DNA from: Pedobacter sp. HMWF019
GTDB taxonomy: Bacteria; Bacteroidota; Bacteroidia; Sphingobacteriales; Sphingobacteriaceae
Assembly (NCBI RefSeq): GCF_003061025.1
Contig: NZ_QAIL01000043.1
Coordinates: 1 to 46,801 of the forward strand
DNA length: 46,801 bases
Reading direction: 5' to 3'
A program made the translations under genes and the position numbers. The notes under the pieces were generated by a model. The model was not told the DNA's origin. It did not search any database and worked only from the letters and a program-made list of their open reading frames with translations. Of the stretch, positions 32,932-41,095 are shown in pieces; the first letter of the stretch is position 1, and each line of letters begins with the position of its first letter.

Positions 32932-33603
32932 ATGAAGGGGTATCTGTACCTGTTTCTGATCCTTGTGGCCTGCTGTTGCAGTTCTTGCTTCCAGATTGTA
33001 GAAGAAATTAATCTGTCTGATAATGGGACGGGTACAGTTAACCTTACTGTAAACCTCAGCCAGAGTAAAACCAAGGTCGCTTCGATCCTGCTTTTGGATA
33101 GTGTGAATGGCTACAAAGTTCCTTCCAAACAAAAGATCCAAAAAGAAATGGATGAAGTGGTTGCTTATCTGAAAAATTCAAAAGGAATTACTAATGTAAG
33201 CCGGAAACTGGACCTGGAGAATTTCGTTGCGAGCGTGAGTTTCTCTTTTAACAATATATCCAATATCAATAACATCAGCCAGAATGTACTCAAAAAACTA
33301 AAAGTAAACGCCATAAGCAGTTCTTCTTATAGTTTTAGCCCGGTAACTCACGTTTTTGAACGAAATTATGCTCACAATAAAGAAGCACTTATTCAATATA
33401 ATAAGCTAAAACCTCAAGTGAAAAATGTATTTAAAGAGGCCACCTACACGAGTATCTATCGTTTTGAGTTGCCGGTTTCTGTTTGTACAAACCCCCTGGC
33501 AAAAGTCTCCGCAAGTAAAAAGGCGGTGATGGTTCGAACGGGAATGCTTGGGCTGATCAATGGTAAAACCAATATCTCCAATAAAATTACGCTGTCAAAA
33601 TAA
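32932..33603 (+). CDS. Lipoprotein of unknown function
   Basis: 223-residue lipoprotein. LVAC at 11-14 forms a lipobox with Cys14, and three more Cys follow (15, 16, 19). The mature part begins FQIVEEINLSDNGTGTVNLTVNLSQ and is rich in beta strands. I do not recognise a named family. It lies 7 bp after rfbA and 31 bp before the DUF4836 gene, so it is in the same run. The body is hydrophilic and likely in the periplasm or at the outer membrane. Confidence 0.7.
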   Translation: MKGYLYLFLILVACCCSSCFQIVEEINLSDNGTGTVNLTVNLSQSKTKVASILLLDSVNGYKVPSKQKIQKEMDEVVAYLKNSKGITNVSRKLDLENFVASVSFSFNNISNINNISQNVLKKLKVNAISSSSYSFSPVTHVFERNYAHNKEALIQYNKLKPQVKNVFKEATYTSIYRFELPVSVCTNPLAKVSASKKAVMVRTGMLGLINGKTNISNKITLSK

Positions 33604-33634
33604 ATCTCACCTACCTATTTAAAACTTTATTATC

Positions 33635-35605
33635 ATGAATTTTCTTACTAAATTAACGTTGACGCTCAGCGTTATTTTTCTTGTAACCGGACTCAAAGCA
33701 CAAGATCTGCAACGTAAAATACCTTCAGATGCGCTCGTGGTAGCTACCCTTAAAGGGAAGAATATGCTGGAGTTAATGTCTACGAATGAATTTAATCAGA
33801 CCTTTCTTGGCAAAAAGATCCTGGACAAAGTTTCGAGATCTGCAAAAAATAAAGTGAACCAGGTAGAAGAGCTTGGTTTTAATTTATCGGCCGATTTTTA
33901 CTATTACAATCAGGGCAATGACAGTGTAAGTTACCACTGCTTGCTGGCCCCGGTAAAGAATGCCGGGAAGCTGGATGAACTTTATACCAGTTCGGGATTA
34001 AAATTCAATACTGCGGGAAGCTGGAGAACCTATTATAACCAGGATTCTACAGAGCTAACGCGCTGGAATGAAAACATCCTCTATTTTGTCAAAGGAGAGG
34101 GAAAGACAACTTATCTTTACCCTGCCGCACAAACTTCCATAGGGATTACTGATACAGCTATGGTGGCAGCTGACAGCACTATTGTTGATACGGTTGCGGT
34201 TGCAGCAGCTTATGACACCAGGGAAATACAGGAACCTGCAGTGAGGAAAACCAAAGCAACCAAAACAAAAACATCTGGAGCAAAGAAAAAAGGTAAAGTA
34301 CATTCGAAAAAGCATAAAGCCAGACCAGCAAGGAAAAAACCGGTTCAGATAAAAGAGGAGGAAACAGACCCTACTGAAGCTGTAGCAATGGCCGATAGCG
34401 TGGCTGCAGCTCCGGCCTATGAAATAGACAATAGTTATTCCGAGCAGTTAGCGAAAAAAAAAGCAGTCATTGCTAGATGTGTGCAGCAAAAAGCAGATGA
34501 TTTTATAACTAAAGGAGAGTCAGGCTCTATTCTGGACAATAAGGACTATGTAAACAGCACAGACCAGCATGCCGAAATCTCTGTATGGATTGCCGGATTA
34601 GATAGATTAATTGGAGGGTATATGCCCTCTAACCGTTACTTTGATGGTAAAAGTATGTTTAAGGGATACGGAAGTGTTGTGGCAAAACTTTATCTGGAAG
34701 AAAAAAATATAAAGATCGGCACTGCAATGCATTTTGATCAGGACATGGCTGATGTCTTTAAAAAGGTGAATAAGAGAAAACTGAACAAAAAGTTTCTCCA
34801 ATATGTAAACGAAGATAAACTTATTGGATATATGGCCTATGCAGCCGATACTAAAGCTTATCTGGAGGCTTATCCAAAGATCATTTCTAGGTTTTATGGC
34901 TCGACCTATGGAGATGAGATCGAAATGGCCAGCGATCTTTTTTCTCTTTTGCTGGATGAAGAAGCGGTGAGTAAGGTGGTTAAGGGGGACGGACTGTTTA
35001 TTTTTAACGGTCTTAGTCAAAAAGAAGTTTCCTATAAGTCTTATGAGTATAACGAGGAGAATTTTGAAACTAAAGAGGTGACAAAAACCAAGAAAGAGAC
35101 TTTGCCCGATTTCTTGCTGATGTTCTCTTCGGAGGACCATAGGCTGATCAATAAACTGATCGCTTATGGTGTAAAAAAGAATTTTGTAAAAAATGATCAG
35201 GGCTATTATGAAATGTCTATCCCTAAGAGTCCGTTGGCACTTTTTTTTACGCTTAAAAATGACATGATCTTTTTGGGAACCAATGCAAATGAAATGGCAC
35301 AGATCGCAGGAGATCATTATGTCGGTAAAATATCCTCCCGACATAAAAAGATGCTAAACAATGCGAATTATGCTGCCTATTTCAGTTCAAAGAAACTTGC
35401 GGGGAAGATTCCTGCGGAAGAATTCGGTAATACAGCGAAAGTAGAAAAGGCCAATAAAATCTTAACTTCAATTGGAGATATTTATATGAAATCTGACCCT
35501 ATTGAAGGAAATGCAATTTCAGGAGAGATCAGTATGGATATCCCGTCCAGTCAGCAGAATGCTTTGAAATATCTTTTCTCTTTAATAGAGGAAGCAAAAA
35601 AATAG
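33635..35605 (+). CDS. Secreted DUF4836-like protein with a lysine-rich linker
   Basis: 656-residue exported protein; signal peptide MNFLTKLTLTLSVIFLVTGLKA. The N-terminal third (24-165: IPSDALVVATLKGKNMLELMS) and the part after about 290 (SVWIAGLDRLIGGYMP, to the end) match the Bacteroidota DUF4836 type. Between them lies a low-complexity insert; residues 204-240 are strongly Lys/Arg/Ala-rich (KTKATKTKTSG, KKKGKVHSKKHKARPARKKP), like a histone H1 tail. The rest of the insert is acidic. A membrane-anchored partner is encoded 3 bp downstream. Function unknown. Confidence 0.72.
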   Translation: MNFLTKLTLTLSVIFLVTGLKAQDLQRKIPSDALVVATLKGKNMLELMSTNEFNQTFLGKKILDKVSRSAKNKVNQVEELGFNLSADFYYYNQGNDSVSYHCLLAPVKNAGKLDELYTSSGLKFNTAGSWRTYYNQDSTELTRWNENILYFVKGEGKTTYLYPAAQTSIGITDTAMVAADSTIVDTVAVAAAYDTREIQEPAVRKTKATKTKTSGAKKKGKVHSKKHKARPARKKPVQIKEEETDPTEAVAMADSVAAAPAYEIDNSYSEQLAKKKAVIARCVQQKADDFITKGESGSILDNKDYVNSTDQHAEISVWIAGLDRLIGGYMPSNRYFDGKSMFKGYGSVVAKLYLEEKNIKIGTAMHFDQDMADVFKKVNKRKLNKKFLQYVNEDKLIGYMAYAADTKAYLEAYPKIISRFYGSTYGDEIEMASDLFSLLLDEEAVSKVVKGDGLFIFNGLSQKEVSYKSYEYNEENFETKEVTKTKKETLPDFLLMFSSEDHRLINKLIAYGVKKNFVKNDQGYYEMSIPKSPLALFFTLKNDMIFLGTNANEMAQIAGDHYVGKISSRHKKMLNNANYAAYFSSKKLAGKIPAEEFGNTAKVEKANKILTSIGDIYMKSDPIEGNAISGEISMDIPSSQQNALKYLFSLIEEAKK

Positions 35606-35608
35606 TTC

Positions 35609-36910
35609 ATGAAAAAAATATGGACCAGATTAGCAGCAGTTGTTTTGCTGCTGCTGATCATCATATTTGGCTTCTTGCAATATAGAAAGTACCAGTCCTC
35701 TAAGAATCGTATTCATAATCAGGCGGCGCTCATCTTAAAGATTGATCTGGACGGTATATTGGAGAGTAATGCCTTAAATTTTTGGAGAAACCCACCAAAA
35801 GTGCTTACCTGGGACAAGGAAGAGGCAACCCTGCCGAAGGGATTTTCCATTCCTTCTCGTCTTTTTATCTATAATGTACATTCTAAGGCTCCAGGAACTT
35901 TTTTTTGTTCATTACAGCTCTCAGATACTGTAGCACTTAAATTATACCTTAAAAAGGCGCTAAAGATCCATGCTTTCGAAAATATAACAGGTGGACAGGT
36001 CTTCGGTACGAGTGAAGATGGAAAATTAGCTGTGGCTTATAATGAACAGGAAATGACTCTTTCCTATTCTTTAAAAGCGGAACAGACAAAATCTATTCTT
36101 CTGGATGTATTAAATAAGAAAAATCTATTGGATGAAAGAGATCAGAGGTTGGTTAGCCTACTGAAGATAAAAGCTCACCTTGCTTATATTTTTGATGCAT
36201 TTTCCGGATCCGGAAAAGTGAAGGATAATGCCATTTCATTAGAAGGTTCTGTTCCTTTAGGGGGGCTTGATGTTTCCGGACAACCTTATGTGAGTACCGC
36301 CCTGGATACTGATTCTGATGCACTGGTGAAAATATGGTTGAATGCCAAACCAGGGGATTTTCATCTGGATAAATTGTGGACGATTGGTGGGATTGAACTT
36401 TCGGCAGACAGTTTAAAGAAGTATTATAAGGGATATGCAGATCTGGTGCTGCATAAGTCTATAAAACAGACAGATACGCTGATTACCTATGCCTATAACG
36501 ACGATTTTGAAAAGACGGAGCAAAAAGAACTTAAGGAGATCAGGGTCCCGGATATGCGGATGACGTTTAGTGCAAAAACAGATGGTTTGTTGAATTACTT
36601 AAAAAAGCAAAAGGCTATTGAAGGGGAGAGGCTCAATAAATCATTGTTCCCTTTGTATCAGGTATTCGATAAAAGCAACGATCAGATAGTGCAATTAAGC
36701 ACTAATAAAGACAGCAAATTAAAGGAAGGGATAAGAAATACACCTTATTTCTTTTCTGCGGAGGCGAATATAAACCAATTGCATAAAGATAATGTTTTTC
36801 CTTTGCTGAATTCTTATCTGGAGTTCTTTACCCATTTGACGGTGAAGATGAAGAGAGAGGATACTAAAAAGGCTCATCTCGAAATGGAGATGAGCCTGAG
36901 TAGAAACTAG
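35609..36910 (+). CDS. Membrane-anchored periplasmic protein, partner of DUF4836
   Basis: 433-residue protein with an N-terminal signal anchor (residues 8-24, AVVLLLLIIIFGFLQY) and a large periplasmic part. Internal segments (AALILKIDLDGILES, LFIYNVHSKAPGTFFCSLQLSD) resemble the start of the DUF4836 gene product, so the two may be distant relatives. No catalytic motif is evident. The stop is followed by the convergent M1 peptidase. A perfect hairpin sits inside its last codons. Function unknown. Confidence 0.68.
   Translation: MKKIWTRLAAVVLLLLIIIFGFLQYRKYQSSKNRIHNQAALILKIDLDGILESNALNFWRNPPKVLTWDKEEATLPKGFSIPSRLFIYNVHSKAPGTFFCSLQLSDTVALKLYLKKALKIHAFENITGGQVFGTSEDGKLAVAYNEQEMTLSYSLKAEQTKSILLDVLNKKNLLDERDQRLVSLLKIKAHLAYIFDAFSGSGKVKDNAISLEGSVPLGGLDVSGQPYVSTALDTDSDALVKIWLNAKPGDFHLDKLWTIGGIELSADSLKKYYKGYADLVLHKSIKQTDTLITYAYNDDFEKTEQKELKEIRVPDMRMTFSAKTDGLLNYLKKQKAIEGERLNKSLFPLYQVFDKSNDQIVQLSTNKDSKLKEGIRNTPYFFSAEANINQLHKDNVFPLLNSYLEFFTHLTVKMKREDTKKAHLEMEMSLSRN
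36871..36896 (+). terminator. Perfect 10-bp hairpin embedded in the last codons
   Basis: GGCTCATCTC (36871-36880) pairs with GAGATGAGCC (36887-36896) around a 6-nt loop. It lies within the coding region, 14 bp before the stop end at 36910, and is followed by a T-rich stretch after the stop. It may terminate the long plus-strand run into the convergent M1 gene. Confidence 0.45.
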
Positions 36911-36917
36911 GGTCGCC

Positions 36918-39293
36918 TTATTTTTTTTCTGCGGCCTGCATCGGGTTCAACCCAGTAGATTGCCCACGGGCCGCCGCTGCATTCGCTTTTTGTTTGAACA
37001 GTTGAAATTTAGTGGCTTGCGTCTGGCCGCCCCAGGTATTGTTACTTTCGTCAATGTCTGCTGTCTCCCGCATAGGATCGAGCTTTATGGCCTTAACCTC
37101 TTTATCTTCCGCATAGAATTTGGAGGCATTGTTTTCGTTCAAGCGCCAAATCTGTGCAGGAATTCTGTCTATTCTTTTTGTGCCATCGGTGTAGGTGAAT
37201 TCAACAATAACGGGCATCACCAAACCTCCTTTATTACTAAAGGATAATTCATAGAAGAATTTTCCTGCATATTTAGACTTGTCTGTATTGTTTAATTGTT
37301 CCAGGGCTGGTGTGTTGACCTGTTTCCGTTCCGTATCGTCATATTTCTCCAATCCTCTGTCATATTTCCAGTAAAAGTCCCTTGTTTTGAGATCCCTGTC
37401 TGTAGAGAAGCTGATGGATTTATCTTCCTTGTTCCTGATTTTAGAAATATCTTCAAATGCATTGACAAGTGGCCGTTCTAATTTGATCATAGAAGAGGTT
37501 GGCGGGGGAATGGTGGCATTGACGTCTGCTTTTGCAAATTTCACGGAATCTAAGGAGATGTCGCAAGCATCCGTGCCATAGAACCAGCCTCTCCAGAACC
37601 AATCCAGGTCCTCGCCGCTGGCATCTTCCATCGTTCTGAAAAAGTCTGCGGGTGTTGGGTGTTTAAAGGCCCATCGTCTGGCGTATTCTTTGAAAGCGTA
37701 GTCAAATAGTTCTCTGCCCATGATCGTTTCTCTTAGAATATTTAGTGCCGTTGCTGGTTTTGAATAAGCATTGGGACCGAAGCGAACAATATTCTCGGAA
37801 TTGGTCATTACCGGCTCCAGTTCGTTCTTTGGTAATTTCATGTAGTCTACAATCGTGTAAGCAGGTCCTTTCTTGGTTGGAAACTTATTGTCCCAAAGTT
37901 CTTCTGTAAGGTACTCCACGAAGGAGTTTAAACCCTCGTCCATCCAGGTCCATTGACGTTCATCGCTATTCACAATCATTGGAAAGAAATTATGGCCAAC
38001 CTCATGTATGATAACGCCCAGCATTCCATTTTTGGACGTTTCTGTATAGGTACCGTCCTTCTCAGTACGACCATAATTGAAACAGATCATTGGGTACTCC
38101 ATACCATTGGCTGCCTCTATGCTTTGAGCAACCGGATATGGGTACGGGATGGTAAAATGGGAATAAGTTTTTATGGTATGGGCTACTGCTTTTGTAGAAA
38201 ACTTGCGGTACAGACCATAAGCTTCTTTGCCATAAAAACTCATACACATCACAGATTTTCCCTCTATAGGCTGTGCCATGGCATCCCAGATGAATTTTCT
38301 GGAAGAAGTCCAGGCAAAATCCCGCACATCTTTTGCCTCAAAAACCCAGGTCTTGGTTTGGGTACTTTTATTTTTTTCAGCTTGTTTTGCTTCTTCAAGG
38401 GTAACGATCTCAATAGGTTCAGTAGCTGTTTTAGATTGTTTATAGCGAGACAACTGGGCCGGTGATAATACCTTTTCGTAGTTTACGCATTCTCCGGTAC
38501 CACCAAGGATATGATCTGCAGGAGCCGTAATTTGTACTTTAAAATTCCCAAAGGTTAGTGCAAATTCGCCTCGCCCGGTAAACTGGTGATTTTGCCAGCC
38601 CTGAAAATCGCTGTATACGCATAAACGGGGATACCATTGGGTCATGGTAAACAAATGATTTCCATCTTCAGGAAAGTACTCATAGCCACCACGGCCACCC
38701 ATGGCTATCCGGTTACCGATTTTATAACTCCAGTCTACATTGAATACAAATTTTTGACCTGAAGCAAGAGGAGCTGGCATTTCTACACGCATCATGGTCT
38801 TATTGATGGTGTATTTTAAAGCCTTTCCTTGTGCATCCGTAATCTTACTGATCTTGACTCCATAACCATTGTCGCTCCCATCGTATTGAAATTTATCCAA
38901 TGCCTGCGTGGTGGTACTTTGCGGCATCATGCTGCTGTTTTGATATCCTGAGTTATTGAGGTTGTTGTGCTCATTCTCATCTAATTGCAGCCAGATATAG
39001 GTCAATACATCGGGCGAATTGTTGGAATAGGTGATGGTTTCACTGCCGTTTAACTTAAGTTCTTTCTCATCAAGATTGCATTTGATGTCATAATCTGCTT
39101 TTTGCTGCCAGTATTTTACGCCAGGGGCACCGCTAGCCGTTCTTTGTTCATTCGGTGTGGTCAAAATGGTGCCTAATTGTTCAAATTTATTGCCATGGTT
39201 GCTTTCTGGATTATTCCTGATGTTCTGTGCGAACACGGCGGAAGAACAAACCAGTGCCATGGAGATGGAGAATAAAGCTTTTGTAGATTTCAT
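36918..39293 (-). CDS. Secreted M1-family metallopeptidase
   Basis: 791-residue exported zinc peptidase. The signal peptide MKSTKALFSISMALVCSSAVFA ends near 22. The active site is HEVGH at 430-434 with the third ligand Glu453 (WMDEGLN), the HExxH-18-E spacing of gluzincins. GMEYP at 397-401 stands where M1 enzymes usually show GxMEN. The C-terminal part is beta-rich. The enzyme likely acts on peptides in the periplasm. It is convergent with the DUF4836 partner gene and divergent from the DUF6702 gene. Confidence 0.9.
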   Translation of the reverse strand: MKSTKALFSISMALVCSSAVFAQNIRNNPESNHGNKFEQLGTILTTPNEQRTASGAPGVKYWQQKADYDIKCNLDEKELKLNGSETITYSNNSPDVLTYIWLQLDENEHNNLNNSGYQNSSMMPQSTTTQALDKFQYDGSDNGYGVKISKITDAQGKALKYTINKTMMRVEMPAPLASGQKFVFNVDWSYKIGNRIAMGGRGGYEYFPEDGNHLFTMTQWYPRLCVYSDFQGWQNHQFTGRGEFALTFGNFKVQITAPADHILGGTGECVNYEKVLSPAQLSRYKQSKTATEPIEIVTLEEAKQAEKNKSTQTKTWVFEAKDVRDFAWTSSRKFIWDAMAQPIEGKSVMCMSFYGKEAYGLYRKFSTKAVAHTIKTYSHFTIPYPYPVAQSIEAANGMEYPMICFNYGRTEKDGTYTETSKNGMLGVIIHEVGHNFFPMIVNSDERQWTWMDEGLNSFVEYLTEELWDNKFPTKKGPAYTIVDYMKLPKNELEPVMTNSENIVRFGPNAYSKPATALNILRETIMGRELFDYAFKEYARRWAFKHPTPADFFRTMEDASGEDLDWFWRGWFYGTDACDISLDSVKFAKADVNATIPPPTSSMIKLERPLVNAFEDISKIRNKEDKSISFSTDRDLKTRDFYWKYDRGLEKYDDTERKQVNTPALEQLNNTDKSKYAGKFFYELSFSNKGGLVMPVIVEFTYTDGTKRIDRIPAQIWRLNENNASKFYAEDKEVKAIKLDPMRETADIDESNNTWGGQTQATKFQLFKQKANAAAARGQSTGLNPMQAAEKK

Positions 39294-39358
39294 TTGTAAA
39301 ACTTATGCGAATTTAAATTTAAACTGTTTTTTTGTATTCTGAAAACAGGATAAGCCCT

Positions 39359-39877
39359 ATGACTATAATATTGAACCAAACGCTATTAATTTGTTACCTA
39401 ATCCTGGGATTTTTGCCTTTAAAGCCACTGGAAAAAAAACATCCTTTGCATTTAAGTAGTATGGAGTTGAATTATACCACTAAAGGAGCAACCGTCGAAA
39501 TTAGCTGCAGATTGTTTACAGATGATTTGGAAAGTGCTTTAAACAAGGTGTTTAAGGTTCATACAGATCTTTCTTCTGTGGCTAAACACGTGGAAATGGA
39601 TGGTTTGGTTAAAAAGTATGCTACCCAGCACCTGCAGTTGAAAACCGGTAGCAAGCTGATCGGGTTGAATTATCTTGGATTTGAAAAAGATAATGAAGCA
39701 ATTGTTCTATATATTGAATCTGTTCCTGTTAAAGGGTTAAAAGATCTGGAGATCCTGAATACATTTATGTATGATCTTTTTGATGATCAGAGTAATATTA
39801 TGCATATTACGTACAACGGAAATAGAAAAAGTACCAAACTTGACTATCCGGATAAGCTGTATAAAGCTGTATTTTGA
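39359..39877 (+). CDS. DUF6702-family protein
   Basis: 172-residue protein with an N-terminal hydrophobic segment (ILNQTLLICYLILGFLP) that acts as signal or anchor. The body KKHPLHLSSMELNYTTKGATVEISCRLFTDDLESAL matches the Bacteroidota DUF6702 pattern from memory. The frame reaches back to a TTG at 39332; the ATG at 39359 gives a clean signal. It lies 21 bp upstream of anmK on the same strand. Function unknown. Confidence 0.7.
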   Translation: MTIILNQTLLICYLILGFLPLKPLEKKHPLHLSSMELNYTTKGATVEISCRLFTDDLESALNKVFKVHTDLSSVAKHVEMDGLVKKYATQHLQLKTGSKLIGLNYLGFEKDNEAIVLYIESVPVKGLKDLEILNTFMYDLFDDQSNIMHITYNGNRKSTKLDYPDKLYKAVF

Positions 39878-39898
39878 GTTGAATAACCTATTATTCTT

Positions 39899-41095
39899 AT
39901 GAACAAAGACCTACAAAAATTGGCAGAACTTTCTGCTGCACCATCCAGAATAATCATTGGATTAATGTCGGGGACTTCTCTCGACGGATTGGATGTTGCT
40001 TTATGTCGTTTTACAGGATCAGGCATTTCGACCAAAACAGAACTTCTGTATTTTAAAACCATTAGTTATCTTCCTGATTTTAAGGAGGAACTGAAATCAA
40101 TTTCTTTTAAGGCGCTGGTAGATCTGGAAAAAGTGACCTTGTTAAATGCCTATATCGGCACCTTTCATGCTCAGTTGATTTTAGACTGTCTCAGAGACTG
40201 GAATTTTCCGGCTGCAGAAGTAGATCTGATTGCCAGCCATGGACAAACCATTTATCATGCCCCTTTTTCTAAGCATCAGCAAGAAAATTATCCGAATGCA
40301 ACACTACAAATTGGCGACGGAGATCATATTGCTGTGAAAACAGGAATCATTACCTTGAGTGACTTCAGGCAAAAACATATCGCCGCCGGGGGAGAAGGTG
40401 CTCCGCTGGCTGTTTATGGAGATTATCTGATCTTTTCAAGTGTAGACGAGAATCGGATCCTGCTCAATATAGGAGGCATTGCCAACTTTACTTATCTGCC
40501 TTCAGGCCGTCGGCCTGATCTTGTTTTTTCTACAGATGTGGGCCCGGGAAATACCCTGATGGACCAGTTCGTACAAGTGCATTATCCGGGTAAGCAATAT
40601 GATGAAGATGCAGCTCTGGCTTCTGCAGGGAGATTGAATGAGGCTTTATTAAAGGAGTTGCTGAACAATGATTTCTTTGGATTGGCTTTTCCAAAAACAA
40701 CCGGTCCGGAACTGTTCAATCTGGATTATCTAAAAAATGCGATCCATCAATCCGGGCAGGAAGGCATTTCCAATACAGATGTTCTCGCAACACTTTGCGA
40801 ATTTACAGCTATAGGAATTGTGGACGCAATAGAGCATTCCATGGCAGGGAGAAAAGATTTCGAAATTTACCTGAGTGGGGGTGGAATGCACAATCCTTTG
40901 CTGGCAGAGAAACTGAGTCTGAAATTGAATAAAAAATTGAAGGACACCAAAGCGCTGGAAGTAGACCCGGACGCAAAAGAGGCTGTTTTATTTGGTCTTT
41001 TGGCCAACGAGTGTGTAACAGGAGGGCGGCTTGATTTTGGAAACCGCCCTGGACTGCCTTCAGTGGTAATGGGTAAGATCAGCTTACCTGCTTAG
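39899..41095 (+). CDS. anmK: Anhydro-N-acetylmuramic acid kinase
   Basis: 398-residue ASKHA kinase of peptidoglycan recycling. GLMSGTSLDGLDVAL (21-35) is the family signature and ATP-binding segment. ASHGQTIYHAP, SDFRQKHIAAGGEGAPL, LLNIGGIANFTYLP and the C-terminal YLSGGGMHNPLL are also intact. It phosphorylates and opens 1,6-anhydro-MurNAc to MurNAc-6-P. No murQ is seen nearby. The 3' end overlaps the convergent aminopeptidase P gene by 4 bp. The ATG lies 21 bp after the DUF6702 stop. Confidence 0.95.
   Translation: MNKDLQKLAELSAAPSRIIIGLMSGTSLDGLDVALCRFTGSGISTKTELLYFKTISYLPDFKEELKSISFKALVDLEKVTLLNAYIGTFHAQLILDCLRDWNFPAAEVDLIASHGQTIYHAPFSKHQQENYPNATLQIGDGDHIAVKTGIITLSDFRQKHIAAGGEGAPLAVYGDYLIFSSVDENRILLNIGGIANFTYLPSGRRPDLVFSTDVGPGNTLMDQFVQVHYPGKQYDEDAALASAGRLNEALLKELLNNDFFGLAFPKTTGPELFNLDYLKNAIHQSGQEGISNTDVLATLCEFTAIGIVDAIEHSMAGRKDFEIYLSGGGMHNPLLAEKLSLKLNKKLKDTKALEVDPDAKEAVLFGLLANECVTGGRLDFGNRPGLPSVVMGKISLPA

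Noticed and set aside
34607-35344. 245-codon open frame on the minus strand
   Set aside because: It is fully inside the DUF4836 gene, with biased composition and no recognisable motif; a shadow of the AT-rich coding strand.
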